From Pseudomaricurvus sp033283335 (lineage in GTDB: Bacteria > Pseudomonadota > Gammaproteobacteria > Pseudomonadales > Cellvibrionaceae): 64,000 bases of DNA. The DNA lies in NCBI GenBank assembly GCA_033283335.1, contig JAWMQP010000006.1:124001-188000 (forward strand). The letters are read 5' to 3'. Shown piece after piece: positions 1 to 9,046 of the stretch (positions are counted from its first letter, which is position 1; every line of letters starts with the position of its first letter). The translations under genes were made by a program, and so were the position numbers. The notes below the pieces were generated by a model. The model did no database searches. It was given only the letters and a program-made list of their open reading frames with translations, and had not been told where the DNA came from.

Positions 1-1163
1 GGATCGGATCGCCTGACCAGTATCGGTTGTTGCCGGATGTTTCCCTGCCGGTGGTGGAGTTGTCGCCGGAGGATGAGGCAACCCTTTTCTATACCAGCGG
101 TACCACTGGCAAGCCAAAAGGGGCGGTGGGAACGCACCGCAATATTCTCACCAATATTTTCTCCAATGCCTATTCGGCGGCGCGCGCGGCGCTGCGGCGT
201 GGCGAGGAAGTGCCGGAGCCTGAACCTAAGGTGTCTCTGTTGGTGATTCCCCTTTTCCATGTGACCGCCTGTAACGCCGGCATGATGGGGGCCATTTATT
301 ACGGCCACACGATGATTTTTATGCCGGGTTGGGACCCGGTTAAGGCCTTCGGCATTATTGAGCGGGAAAAGGTCACCTCCACCGGCGGGGTGCCAACCAT
401 TGCCTGGCAGCTATTGGAGCACCCGGAGCGGCACAAGTTTAATTTGAGCTCTATCGAGGCGGTGTCTTACGGCGGAGCGCCTGCGGCGCCGGAACTGGTG
501 CTGCGCATCCATGAAGAATTTGGCGCGCTACCGGCGACAGGCTGGGGTATGACGGAGACCTCTGCCACGGTCACACTGCTGTCTTCCGAAGAATACCTCA
601 ATCGCCCTTCCAGTTGTGGGCCCGCCGTGCCAGTTGCCGATCTTAAAATTATGGACCTTGAGGGCGAGCGTGAGCTGCCTGTGGGTGAGGTGGGTGAACT
701 GTGGGCCAGAGGGCCGCAAATTGTGATGGGCTATTGGGGCAAGTCGGAGGCGACAGCCGAGACGTTTATTGACGGCTGGGTGCGGACCGGGGATTTGGCG
801 AAATTGGATGAAGAGGGTTTTTGTTACATCGTTGGTCGCGCCAAAGAGCTGGTGATCCGAGGGGGGGAAAATATATACCCATCCGAAGTGGAGAATGTGC
901 TTTACGAGCATCCGGCGGTAACCGATGCCGCTCTGGTGGGCATTCCGCACCGTACATTGGGGGAGGAACCGGCGGCGGTGGTGCATCTTGCGCCGGGGGT
1001 GCGGGTGACTGAGGAGGATTTGAAGTTGTGGGTGCGGCAACGGCTGGCCATCTTCAAAACGCCGGTGAAGATCTTGTTCAGCGATACGATTTTGCCGCGC
1101 AATGCCAATGGAAAAATATTAAAGCAGCAGCTCAAGACCTGGTTTGAGGAGTCTCGGCGTTGA
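1..1163 (+). CDS. Acyl-CoA synthetase (AMP-forming), 5' truncated by window edge
   Basis: C-terminal three quarters of an ANL-superfamily acid:CoA ligase, which activates a carboxylic acid through an acyl-adenylate to its CoA thioester. The reading frame is open to the first bases, so the true start lies upstream and about 150 N-terminal residues are missing. The P-loop motif YTSGTTGKPKG lies near visible residue 30, the GWGMTET motif near 180, the hinge region with GWVRTGDLA and GRAKELVIRGGENIYP follows, and the catalytic lysine region (NANGKILK) is at the end. It begins a run with the CMD-family and SDR genes (27-bp gap, then a 4-bp overlap). The substrate is not visible; the neighbouring ACADs point to fatty or side-chain acids. 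A TTG at 27 is not a credible start. Confidence 0.93.
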   Translation, partial: IGSPDQYRLLPDVSLPVVELSPEDEATLFYTSGTTGKPKGAVGTHRNILTNIFSNAYSAARAALRRGEEVPEPEPKVSLLVIPLFHVTACNAGMMGAIYYGHTMIFMPGWDPVKAFGIIEREKVTSTGGVPTIAWQLLEHPERHKFNLSSIEAVSYGGAPAAPELVLRIHEEFGALPATGWGMTETSATVTLLSSEEYLNRPSSCGPAVPVADLKIMDLEGERELPVGEVGELWARGPQIVMGYWGKSEATAETFIDGWVRTGDLAKLDEEGFCYIVGRAKELVIRGGENIYPSEVENVLYEHPAVTDAALVGIPHRTLGEEPAAVVHLAPGVRVTEEDLKLWVRQRLAIFKTPVKILFSDTILPRNANGKILKQQLKTWFEESRR

Positions 1164-1190
1164 GGATGAGTCAAAAATGGAGGAGAGGCA

Positions 1191-1790
1191 ATGCGGTTAC
1201 TGAGTCCCAGGGTTGAGCCTTTAACTGAGGTGGAGTTGGAGCCAGGGCGCCTGGATGAGGATCAAAAGCAGGCGCTGGAGCCCTATGTGCAATCTGGTCG
1301 GGTATTGAATATTTTCCGCACGCTTGCCCGCGCGCCCAAGGCGCTGAAGCGATTCAATCAATGGGGTGGGTATGTGTTGTCGGCGCGCAATGACTTGCCG
1401 CCCCGTGAGCGCGAGTTGGTGATACTGCGCACGGGTTGGTGTTGTCGCTCCGGTTACGAGTGGGCGCAGCACTGTGGCATTGGTAAGCGATGCGGATTAA
1501 CAGCGGCTGAAATCGAGCGCATTAAGGTCGGCAGTGCGAATGAGCATTGGGATGAGCTTGATCGGGCTCTGTTGCAGGCGACGGATGAGCTGGTGGTTGA
1601 TCATTTTATCTCTGAGACCACCTGGTCAAGCCTGTCGGCGCTGCTCACACCCAAGCAGTGTATGGATGTGGTGTTTACGGTGGGGCAGTACACGCAGGTG
1701 TCGATGATGCTCAACAGTTTTGGGGTGCAGTTGGACGAGGGGTTGGAGCTAGATGCGGACTTTCGGCCGCAGGGGCGAGGTGAATTATGA
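1191..1790 (+). CDS. Carboxymuconolactone decarboxylase (CMD/AhpD-fold) family protein
   Basis: A 199-residue protein of the CMD/AhpD fold. The core helix carries ERELVILRTGWCCRSGYEW followed by AQH, with C84-C85, E90 and H94 in the family's E-W-x-x-H signature. A classical AhpD CxxC pair is not seen, so peroxidase activity is doubtful. Such proteins often accompany CoA ligases and SDRs in catabolic operons, but their reaction is usually unknown. The ATG at 1191 has a GGAG element 6-8 bases upstream. The stop overlaps the next start as ATGA, which suggests translational coupling to the SDR. Family assignment is firm; function is open. Confidence 0.85.
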   Translation: MRLLSPRVEPLTEVELEPGRLDEDQKQALEPYVQSGRVLNIFRTLARAPKALKRFNQWGGYVLSARNDLPPRERELVILRTGWCCRSGYEWAQHCGIGKRCGLTAAEIERIKVGSANEHWDELDRALLQATDELVVDHFISETTWSSLSALLTPKQCMDVVFTVGQYTQVSMMLNSFGVQLDEGLELDADFRPQGRGEL

Positions 1791-2596
1791 GTGTGTCCGG
1801 GCGAATGCAGGGGCAGGTGGTGATCGTGGTGGGGGCGGGTCAGGAACCGGGTGACACGGTGGGCAATGGCCGGGCTGCGGCGTTGCTGTTGGCCCGTGCC
1901 GGGGCAGCTGTGGTGTGTGTGGATCGACATGTCGAGCGGGCTGCTGAAACCGCCGCTCTGGTTGAAGCCGAGGGTGGGGAGGCATTGCCCCTGGCGGCGG
2001 ATGTTCGCAGTCGTACTGATTGTGAGTCCGTGATCAAAGTGGTCTGTGAGCGCTGGGGGCGTGTGGATGCGCTGGTAAACAATGTGGGCATTGGCAGCAA
2101 GTTGGATGGCCCGGCCCACCGCCTGGATGAATCGGCGTTGGAGCTGTTGCTGGATGTGAACTTGATGGGGGCTTGGCGCATGATTGCCGCTGTATTGCCG
2201 ATTATGCGTGAGCAGCAAAGGGGGGCGATCGTCAATGTGTCTTCCCTGGCCTCGATTGCTGGTGGCATTCAGGTGGCCTATGAGGTTTCCAAGGCGGCAT
2301 TGAATCGCCTGACCACCAGTGTGGCCAGTTCTAATGCCGCGAAAGGCGTCAGGTGTAATGCGGTGGCACCGGGCTTGATGGATACGCCAATGGCGGTTTC
2401 CGGGATTGCCAGGGCCACGGGTGTGAGTGAAGAGGTGGTTCGTGAGGAGCGCAATCGGCGGGTGCCGTTAAGGGGCAAGATGGGCACGGCCTGGGATACG
2501 GCGCATGCCATTTTGTTTTTGGCCTCTGAGGAGTCGGGTTTTATTACCGGGGCGGTGCTGCCGGTGGATGGTGGAGCCGGCGTCCGCATTGGTTAA
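1787..2596 (+). CDS. SDR-family NAD(P)-dependent oxidoreductase
   Basis: A classical short-chain dehydrogenase/reductase of 269 residues. The glycine-rich cofactor loop is at about 16-30 (GAGQEPGDTVGNGRA, with a longer insert than the usual TGxxxGxG). D46 after the second strand suggests a preference for NAD over NADP. The structural motif reads NNVG (98-101) in place of NNAG. Catalytic residues are N125, S152, Y165 and K169 in YEVSK. It probably oxidises a hydroxyacyl-CoA or alcohol intermediate of the pathway begun by the upstream ligase. The start overlaps the upstream stop by 4 bp. It converges on tesB with only 37 bp between them and no clear terminator. Confidence 0.92.
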   Translation: MSVSGRMQGQVVIVVGAGQEPGDTVGNGRAAALLLARAGAAVVCVDRHVERAAETAALVEAEGGEALPLAADVRSRTDCESVIKVVCERWGRVDALVNNVGIGSKLDGPAHRLDESALELLLDVNLMGAWRMIAAVLPIMREQQRGAIVNVSSLASIAGGIQVAYEVSKAALNRLTTSVASSNAAKGVRCNAVAPGLMDTPMAVSGIARATGVSEEVVREERNRRVPLRGKMGTAWDTAHAILFLASEESGFITGAVLPVDGGAGVRIG

Positions 2597-2633
2597 CGTC
2601 GGTGGGGTTAAAGCCGGTTGAGGTTGACGCCGG

Positions 2634-3551
2634 TTAGCTGGGTGGTTCGGGTTTGACTCTCATCAGTCCCTCCTGGGCGCAGCTTGCGATCAGGCGTCCA
2701 TTGCGATCATAAATGCTGCCACGATTGAAGCCGCGTGCGCCGCCGCTCCAGGGGGTGTCCATGACGTACAGCATCCAGTCGTCGGCCTGAACAGAGGGTT
2801 CGTGAAACCAGAGGGCGTGATCCAGGCTGGCCGATTGCAGATAGGGGTGTGTCCAGTTGATGCCGTGTGGACGCATACAGGTGCTGAGCAATCCCATGTC
2901 CGAGGCGAAGGCCAGTACCGCCTGGTGCATTCTGGGATTGTTGCCAATCTTCTGGCGCGCCCGAAACCAGAGGGCGTGTTCGGTCGAGTGTTTGTTGCTG
3001 AAGGGACGCGCCTGGTCGAGAGGTCGTGTTTCGATGGGCAGGCGTCGTTTGAGTATCTGCACAACCTGTTCTGAGAGTTGATCGGCATAGCGGTCGGCGA
3101 GCTGGTGGTTGTTCAACAGGTCTTCCGGGTCTGCGACCCTGGGCATGGGCATCTGGTGCTGAAGCCCGGCCTCGGGAATCTGAAAGGAAGCGGTCAGGTT
3201 GAGAATTGGCTTGCCTTTTTGCAGTGCCAGGACTCGGCGAGTGCTGAAGCTGCGGCCATCCCGATCCCGGCTGACTTCGTATTCTATCGGTTGTGTGTTG
3301 TCTCCGGCGCGCATGAAGTAGGCGTGTAGGGAATGCGGGGTTTTGGCCAGCTCAATGGTTTTCTGTGCGGCAATCAGTGCTTGCCCGATGACCTGGCCAC
3401 CAAAAACCCGCCCGCGGGAATCTCGGGCTTTTTCGCCTAAAAAACACTCCACCTGCTGAGAGTTTGAGGGTTGGTCCTGTTGGGGAGAAACGTCGAGCAG
3501 TTGCGTGAGGGATGGCGGGGTATCAAAAGATTCTTTTGAAATCTGGTTCAT
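2634..3551 (-). CDS. tesB: Acyl-CoA thioesterase II (TesB family)
   Basis: A 305-residue double-hotdog thioesterase that hydrolyses acyl-CoA to free acid and CoA. The N-terminal hotdog has the family signature RVFGGQVIGQAL (about residues 49-60). The second hotdog contains FASDMGLL with the catalytic aspartate, SLDHALWFHEP, and the closing AQEGLMR with the catalytic glutamine. Length is near that of E. coli TesB, with about 20 extra N-terminal residues. It is transcribed away from the ACAD/transporter unit at 3810 and shares a 258-bp AT-rich intergenic region with it. It may relieve CoA sequestration during breakdown of the island's substrate (inference). Confidence 0.93.
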   Translation of the reverse strand: MNQISKESFDTPPSLTQLLDVSPQQDQPSNSQQVECFLGEKARDSRGRVFGGQVIGQALIAAQKTIELAKTPHSLHAYFMRAGDNTQPIEYEVSRDRDGRSFSTRRVLALQKGKPILNLTASFQIPEAGLQHQMPMPRVADPEDLLNNHQLADRYADQLSEQVVQILKRRLPIETRPLDQARPFSNKHSTEHALWFRARQKIGNNPRMHQAVLAFASDMGLLSTCMRPHGINWTHPYLQSASLDHALWFHEPSVQADDWMLYVMDTPWSGGARGFNRGSIYDRNGRLIASCAQEGLMRVKPEPPS

Positions 3552-3809
3552 GGTAAATGTCCATTTTAGCGCCTGAAAATAAAAATTAGAGTTTCGGGTA
3601 TGTTTGGCGTGTGCTAATCTTTAATTTCTTATCATGATAGATTTCAAAAAAATTAAGTGCAACAACCTTAAAAAATACAAATATAAGTGAATATAAGGTT
3701 TTTTTACAGTGTATGTTTCTTTAGGTTTTAGAAAATCAAATACGCCTTAATTTAATAAAAATAAAACTATTCGAGTTTTAGGTATTTTATTATTTTGTGG
3801 AGGATGGTT
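3552..3809. promoter_or_regulatory. AT-rich divergent promoter region between tesB and the ACAD gene
   Basis: 258 bp, markedly more AT-rich than the flanking genes, with no credible ORF. It contains a perfect 10-bp palindrome TATCATGATA (3630-3639) and a 7-bp inverted repeat AACCTTA/TAAGGTT (3664-3670 and 3694-3700) followed by a T run. A Shine-Dalgarno GGAGG at 3799-3803 sets the ACAD start at 3810. The palindrome could bind one of the TetR-type regulators, but no matching second site was found. Confidence 0.5.
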
Positions 3810-5057
3810 ATGGATGTGCCCCATTTCACCCCGCTGACCGTGCAGCCAGTGTCAGGTTTAAGTGATGATATAAACGACATTCGACATCGAACTGCCGAAA
3901 TTGTCTCTCAGCACATTATTCCTCATGAGTCCCTGTTGATGAACCGTGAAGAGTCAGGGCGGCGGCTGTCGCTCATGCATGAGCTGCAGCAGCATGTCCG
4001 CCAGGCCGGGCTGTGGGCGCCGCATCTTCCTCGGGCTTATGGCGGTATGGGGGTTGGTTTTCTGGGGCATGCCTTTATGAATGAAATTATTGCCTGGAGT
4101 CCAGTGGCCAGCCGAATCTTCGGCGTGGTGGCGCCGAATGCCGGCAATGAAGCCCTGTTGCTGAAATACGGCACCGAGGCGCAAAAAAAACGTTGGTTAG
4201 AGCCATTGGTGGCCGGCAAGCTCCAGTCTTGTTTTTCCATGACCGAGCCCGATAACCCAGGTTCGGATCCTCGCTCATTGACGACAACGGCCGTGCGTGA
4301 CGGTGACGAGTGGGTCATTAATGGGCGCAAGTGGTTTACCTCCAACGGTCTGGTGGCCGACTTTGCCATAGTGATGTGTCGCACTGAAGAGGGCGATGGG
4401 CAGGGTGGTTCCGCATCGCGAATGACGCAGATCATTGTGCCTACCGATACGCCGGGGTTCTGTGTCGAGCGCTCTATTCCCGTGTGGGGACATACGGGTG
4501 GCGATCATGTGGAAATAACTTACCGAAATGTGCGAGTACCTGTTGAGAATCAACTGGGGCAGCGTGGCAGTGGTCATGCTGCTGCGCAGGACCGACTGGG
4601 AGCGGGACGGGTGTTTCACTCCATGAATTGCATCGGCCATATGTGGCGCTCGTTCGATTTGATGGTCAAGCGGATGACAGAGCGCAAGGTGCACGGCGGA
4701 TTGCTGGAATCCAAACAGATGATGCAGGACTTTATTGCCGAGTCCTATATGGATATTCAAACTGCGCGCCTGCTAACCATACGTTGCGCCGAAAAAATTG
4801 ATGCAGGTGAGGATGCGCGTACGGATATTTCTGCGGTTAAGGTTTATGTGCCCAGAATGTTGCATCAAGTGGTTGATCGAGCCATTCAGGTCTATGGCGG
4901 TATTGGTGTGTCCAGCGATTATCCGCTGGCGAGCTTTTATCTAGCGGCGCGGACATTGCGGTTGGCAGATGGGCCGGACGAAGTGCATAAAATCCTGATC
5001 GCAAAAAATATTCTGGGTCAGTATCACCGGGGTGAGACAATCGATTTTGCCTTTTAG
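3810..5057 (+). CDS. Acyl-CoA dehydrogenase family protein (ACAD10/11-like)
   Basis: A 415-residue flavoprotein that introduces an alpha,beta double bond into acyl-CoA, passing electrons to ETF. Signatures are FSMTEPDNPGSDP in the middle domain, KWFTSNG in the FAD-binding beta domain, and the C-terminal QVYGGIGVSSDYPLA followed by RLADGPDEVHK. The ADGPDEVH version of the catalytic loop has Asp where MCAD has Glu, as in ACAD10/11-type enzymes. I chose ATG 3810 because GGAGG lies 6 bases upstream; ATG 3804 is too close to it. It begins a unit with the GPH-type transporter 41 bp downstream. Substrate unknown. Confidence 0.92.
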   Translation: MDVPHFTPLTVQPVSGLSDDINDIRHRTAEIVSQHIIPHESLLMNREESGRRLSLMHELQQHVRQAGLWAPHLPRAYGGMGVGFLGHAFMNEIIAWSPVASRIFGVVAPNAGNEALLLKYGTEAQKKRWLEPLVAGKLQSCFSMTEPDNPGSDPRSLTTTAVRDGDEWVINGRKWFTSNGLVADFAIVMCRTEEGDGQGGSASRMTQIIVPTDTPGFCVERSIPVWGHTGGDHVEITYRNVRVPVENQLGQRGSGHAAAQDRLGAGRVFHSMNCIGHMWRSFDLMVKRMTERKVHGGLLESKQMMQDFIAESYMDIQTARLLTIRCAEKIDAGEDARTDISAVKVYVPRMLHQVVDRAIQVYGGIGVSSDYPLASFYLAARTLRLADGPDEVHKILIAKNILGQYHRGETIDFAF

Positions 5058-5098
5058 CGGCTGTTAAACCCACCTTTCGGGCTGACAGGATAATAATA

Positions 5099-6616
5099 AT
5101 GAGTAAAGTGGTTGGAATAATTCGTTCAGTCGCGGTGGACTCCGCCTCCGCTGACCTTGAGTCACGCTCTGACGCCAGTAGAGCGATGTCAGAGGCGCCT
5201 CCTTTGAAGCAGTCGACCCGTGTGATTTATGGAGTCGGGTCGGTGGCGTATGGCATTAAGGATGTGGCGTTTCGCAGCTTTCTGCTGATTTATTACAATC
5301 AGGTGATTGGAGCTCCGGCCGCGTTGGTATCTGCGGCAATTATGGTGGCGCTGGTGGTCGATGCTATCAGCGATCCCATTATTGGACAGTTTTCAGACCG
5401 CCTGGCGACTCGCTGGGGACGACGTCATCCACTGATGTACGCCTCGGCGATTCCGGCGGCGTTGAGTTTTTTCTTTTTGTGGACCCCTCCAGCAGGATTG
5501 TCGGATACGGGTTTGTTTCTCTATCTGGTGTTGATGGCATCACTGGTGAGAACCTGCATCACCTTTTATGAGATACCCAGTTCGGCGCTGGCGCCAGAGT
5601 TGACCCAGCAGTATGACGAGCGAACTTCCATTGCCAGCTATCGCTATTTTTTTGGTTATGTGGGTGGCTTGGGCATGTCTTTCCTAACACTGTTTGTTTT
5701 TTTGCGGCCAACGCCAGAGTACCCAATCGGCCAGTTGAATCCGCAGGGCTATCTGGCATTTGCGTTGGTGGGTGGGTTGGTGATGTTTGCCACGGTGCTT
5801 CTGTCTTCGCTGGGAACCCATCATAGAATTCCCTACCTGCGCAAACCCGAGGTACAAAAAGTCGGCTTGCGGGCGACATTGTGGCAGGTGCGCGAAAGTT
5901 TTTCCCACCCAGGATTTTTGGCCATCCTCTCGTTTGGTGTCTTGAAATACACCGCCATTGGTATGAGTGCCGCCCTGACGTTGTATTTCGGTACGTTTTT
6001 GTGGGGGCTGGAATCGAAACAGCTGGCGATATTGGCGTTGGACGGCGTGATTGGTGCCTGCCTGGCGCTGGTGTTGGCGCCAGTTGCCTCGCGTCGATTT
6101 GGCAAGCGCAATTCGGCGTTTTGGTTGGCGGTGATTGCCGTGTGCGTCGCGGTGCTGCCTTATACCCTGCGTCTATTGGGTATGTTTTTCGAGAACGGCA
6201 GTCCCTGGTTATTGCCTTCCCTGTTTGGATTGCAGGCGGTGTATGCCACTTGCGGTATAGCCTCGGCGACGTTGGTGCACGCCATGATTGGTGATGTGAT
6301 CGATGAAAGCAGTTTGCGAACCGGGCGTCGGGCCGAGGGGCTTTTTTACGCGGCCAACAGTTTTATGCAGAAGTGTGTATCTGGTCTGGGGGTGTTGGTG
6401 GCGGGGTTGTTGTTGGCAGCAGTGGGCATGCCGGAGGGCGCCAGACCCGGCGAGCTGGCGCCAGAAGTGATTCGACACTTGGTGATGGTGTATATCCCCA
6501 TGACGGTGTTGCTCTATATCGTCGGGGCGAGTTTTTTGAAATTCTATCGCATTGATCGGGCAAGTCACGAAGCGAATGTGGCGGCGTTGCGGGCGCGGGA
6601 GTCCAGAGGCCGCTGA
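5099..6616 (+). CDS. MFS transporter of the GPH (glycoside-pentoside-hexuronide:cation symporter) type
   Basis: A 505-residue, 12-helix inner-membrane carrier. After a hydrophilic N-terminus of about 40 residues comes the GPH pattern YGVGSVAYGIKD, then DAISDPIIGQFSDR and RWGRRHPLMY at the 2-3 loop, which is diagnostic for this family. A second-half DVIDESSLRTGRRAEGLFYA motif also fits. Classical members import sugars with Na+ or H+. Relatives inside lipid and steroid catabolic clusters probably carry other compounds, so sugar transport is not implied here. The ATG at 5099 has AGGA 8-11 bases upstream. It follows the ACAD gene in the same orientation and is probably co-transcribed. Confidence 0.9.
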   Translation: MSKVVGIIRSVAVDSASADLESRSDASRAMSEAPPLKQSTRVIYGVGSVAYGIKDVAFRSFLLIYYNQVIGAPAALVSAAIMVALVVDAISDPIIGQFSDRLATRWGRRHPLMYASAIPAALSFFFLWTPPAGLSDTGLFLYLVLMASLVRTCITFYEIPSSALAPELTQQYDERTSIASYRYFFGYVGGLGMSFLTLFVFLRPTPEYPIGQLNPQGYLAFALVGGLVMFATVLLSSLGTHHRIPYLRKPEVQKVGLRATLWQVRESFSHPGFLAILSFGVLKYTAIGMSAALTLYFGTFLWGLESKQLAILALDGVIGACLALVLAPVASRRFGKRNSAFWLAVIAVCVAVLPYTLRLLGMFFENGSPWLLPSLFGLQAVYATCGIASATLVHAMIGDVIDESSLRTGRRAEGLFYAANSFMQKCVSGLGVLVAGLLLAAVGMPEGARPGELAPEVIRHLVMVYIPMTVLLYIVGASFLKFYRIDRASHEANVAALRARESRGR

Positions 6617-6642
6617 TGGTTGAGGTTAGAGCAGGGCAGTGG

Positions 6643-6659
6643 TGCCGGATATGCCGGCA
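6643..6659. other. Short perfect hairpin between transporter and ACAD pair
   Basis: TGCCGG and CCGGCA separated by 5 bases, 27 bp after the transporter stop and 54 bp before the next ACAD start. There is no T run on either side, so this is at best an attenuator or a transcript-end stabiliser. Confidence 0.3.
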
Positions 6660-6712
6660 GGTGGGTGAACAGGGTGTTTGTGCAATGAGCGCCGGAATAA
6701 AGAGGGCAAAAA

Positions 6713-7912
6713 ATGACAGCAGCATTGGATGAGAAGCAATTGGCAGCGGAAGAATTTCGTTCCCAGGTGCGGCAGTGGATTGAACAGAACTTTCCGGTTT
6801 CGCTGAAAGGCAAGGGCAATGCCTTTGCGGCGATTGAGGAGGGTGCCGCTTTGTCGCCGGAAGCGCAGCAATGGCAGGTGGCCATGGGTGAAAAAGGTTG
6901 GGGTGTGCCGACCTGGCCTGCCGAGTACGGCGGGGCAAGTCTCAACCGGCAGCAGGCGCTGGTTATTGAGGAAGAATTGGCTCGCGTGGGAGCTTACAAC
7001 CCCATTGGTGGAATGGGGGTGATGATGTTGGGGCCAACCCTGCTGGAATTTGCCAGCGAGAAGCAAAAGCGGCGCCATGTCCCGCCCATCTGTCGTGGAG
7101 AGATCCGCTGGTGCCAGGGATTTTCCGAACCGGGTGCGGGCTCAGACCTGGCGGCTTTGAAAACCAGGGCGGAGGATTGTGGTGATCATTTTCTGGTGAA
7201 TGGACAGAAAACCTGGACCTCGGGCGGGCAGTGGTCGGACTGGTGTTTTGCCCTGGTGCGCACGGATACGTCACGCAAGCATGAAGGCATCAGTTTTTTG
7301 TTGATCGATATGCGTTCACCGGGAGTCGAAGTTCGGCCGATACAGTTGATTTCCGGCGCCTCACCGTTTTGTGAGACTTTCTTCACCGATGTGAAAGTGC
7401 CGAAAGAGAATCTGGTGGGCGAATTGAATTGCGGTTGGGCGATTGGCAAGCGCTTGCTGCAGCACGAGCGCACCAATCTGTCGGGCGGAAGTCGCCGGGG
7501 GGCGGCGATGCCCAGTCTGTCGCAAATTGCCAAACATTATATTGGTCTGGATGAGGGCGGGCGCCTCAATGATGTCGACTTGCGACAGCGTATTATTCGC
7601 CACGAGATGCTGGTGAAATCTTTTCGGTTGACCGCAGACCGGGTGATGGCGGACGCCAGGCAGGGGGGCGTTGCCACGGCCAGCTCCATTCTCAAAAATG
7701 TCGGTGCGCGCATCACTCAGGAGCGGGCGGAATTAACGCTGGAATCAATGGGTATGAAAGGTCTCGGCTGGCAGGGTGAGGGCTTTTCCGAACAGGAGTT
7801 GGCGGCAACGCGGTTGTGGCTGTGGGGTAAGGCGGTCTCCATTTACGGTGGTTCTACCGAAATTCAAAACAATGTGATTGCCAAGCGTATTTTGGGCATG
7901 GAAGGGGGTTGA
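6713..7912 (+). CDS. Acyl-CoA dehydrogenase, larger subunit of an adjacent ACAD pair
   Basis: A 399-residue ACAD. It has WCQGFSEPGAGSDLA in the middle domain and a C-terminal SIYGGSTEIQNNVIAKRILGM block for FAD and subunit contacts. The position that is Glu in MCAD-type YEG motifs is Gly here (YGGSTEIQ), so any catalytic base must lie elsewhere, as in heterotetrameric ACADs. It is followed 3 bp later by a second, divergent ACAD in the same orientation. Adjacent pairs of this kind form alpha2-beta2 enzymes such as the mycobacterial FadE26-FadE27 used for sterol side chains. GAGGG upstream supports the ATG at 6713. Confidence 0.92.
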   Translation: MTAALDEKQLAAEEFRSQVRQWIEQNFPVSLKGKGNAFAAIEEGAALSPEAQQWQVAMGEKGWGVPTWPAEYGGASLNRQQALVIEEELARVGAYNPIGGMGVMMLGPTLLEFASEKQKRRHVPPICRGEIRWCQGFSEPGAGSDLAALKTRAEDCGDHFLVNGQKTWTSGGQWSDWCFALVRTDTSRKHEGISFLLIDMRSPGVEVRPIQLISGASPFCETFFTDVKVPKENLVGELNCGWAIGKRLLQHERTNLSGGSRRGAAMPSLSQIAKHYIGLDEGGRLNDVDLRQRIIRHEMLVKSFRLTADRVMADARQGGVATASSILKNVGARITQERAELTLESMGMKGLGWQGEGFSEQELAATRLWLWGKAVSIYGGSTEIQNNVIAKRILGMEGG

Positions 7913-7915
7913 GTC

Positions 7916-9046
7916 GTGGCGGTATTAACGGAAGAGCAGAGCATTTTAAAAGATATGGCCGGCCACTGGGCTGATGAGCAATCCCCGGTGAGCGAGTTCC
8001 GTCGATTGCGAGAGGGAGCGACTGGACTGCAGCGCGGATTCTGTGCCGAGACTCATGGACAAATGGCCGGCATGGGCTGGAGTGGTATTTTGGTGCCGGA
8101 AGCCCTGGGCGGTTCGGCGTTTGGTTATGTCGGTTTGGGACTGGTGTTGGAACAGGCGGCCCGCACCCTGACCGCCAGCCCGCTCATGGTGTCTGCCGGT
8201 CCCTGTGTCAGTGCGGTGCTGTTGGGAGGGAATGAGCCGCAGCAGCGGCAATGGCTGCCGGCAATTGCGTCCGGTGAGTTGATTGCAGCCCTGGCCATCG
8301 ACGAAGGGCCTCGCCACAATCCGACAGAGATCCGCTGTGAGGCAGTGGCCTGTGATGGCGGTTGGCGGCTGACCGGGTACAAAGCGTTTGTTATGGAAGC
8401 TGGGATTGCTGATTTGCTGATAGTCGCAGCCCGCACTAAAGAAGGGGTGGGATTGTTTGTGGTGCCGATGGGGAGTGCCGGTGTCACGCGCCATGACCGT
8501 TATTTGGTGGATTCACGCAACTGTGCGGACATTGAGTTGCAGGGAGTCCTGCTGCCAGAGTCGGCGCGGCTGGCTCAAATGCCGGGAGATAAGCTGTTGC
8601 AACGGGTACTGGATCGGGCTCGTGCAGTGGCTGCAGCAGAGATGTTGGGTATGGCATCGCAGGCGTTTTCGATCACCCTGGATTACCTGAAAACCCGGGA
8701 GCAGTTTGATGAGATTATTGCCCGTTTCCAGGCGCTGCAACATCGCATGGCGCAACTCTACAGTGAGATCGAGTTGATGCGGTCGGCGGTTGAGGCGGCA
8801 CTGGTTGCGTTGGATGACTATAGCGGTGATGCCGACGATGCTGCGATGCTGGTGTCCATGGCCAAGGCGGTGGCCGGCGACACGCTCAATCTGGTGACCC
8901 GTGAAATGGTTCAGCTGCACGGTGGTATCGGCATGACCGATGAGCACGATGCCGGCTTTTACCTTAAGCGTGCCCGTGTGCTGGAAAACGCCTGGGGAAA
9001 TGCGGCCTTTCATCGTGATCGTTTTGCCCGCTTGAGTGGTTACTGA
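7916..9046 (+). CDS. Acyl-CoA dehydrogenase, smaller partner subunit
   Basis: A 376-residue, more divergent ACAD that starts with GTG at 7916, only 3 bp after its partner and with GGGGG inside the partner's last codons as ribosome site. The N-terminal helical domain and the C-terminal VQLHGGIGMTDEHDAGFYLKRA block are clear. The usual EIQ/EVH segment after that block is replaced by NAAFHRDRF, typical of the structural half of alpha2-beta2 ACADs. The middle domain lacks the strong TEPxxGSD signature (ALAIDEGPRHNPTEI instead). It is probably inactive alone and completes the FAD and substrate sites of the upstream subunit (inference from family knowledge). Confidence 0.9.
   Translation: MAVLTEEQSILKDMAGHWADEQSPVSEFRRLREGATGLQRGFCAETHGQMAGMGWSGILVPEALGGSAFGYVGLGLVLEQAARTLTASPLMVSAGPCVSAVLLGGNEPQQRQWLPAIASGELIAALAIDEGPRHNPTEIRCEAVACDGGWRLTGYKAFVMEAGIADLLIVAARTKEGVGLFVVPMGSAGVTRHDRYLVDSRNCADIELQGVLLPESARLAQMPGDKLLQRVLDRARAVAAAEMLGMASQAFSITLDYLKTREQFDEIIARFQALQHRMAQLYSEIELMRSAVEAALVALDDYSGDADDAAMLVSMAKAVAGDTLNLVTREMVQLHGGIGMTDEHDAGFYLKRARVLENAWGNAAFHRDRFARLSGY

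Noticed and set aside
3664..3705. AACCTTA/TAAGGTT repeat followed by T run, terminator-like
   Set aside because: Long 23-base loop and AT-rich stem, and no plus-strand gene ends upstream of it.
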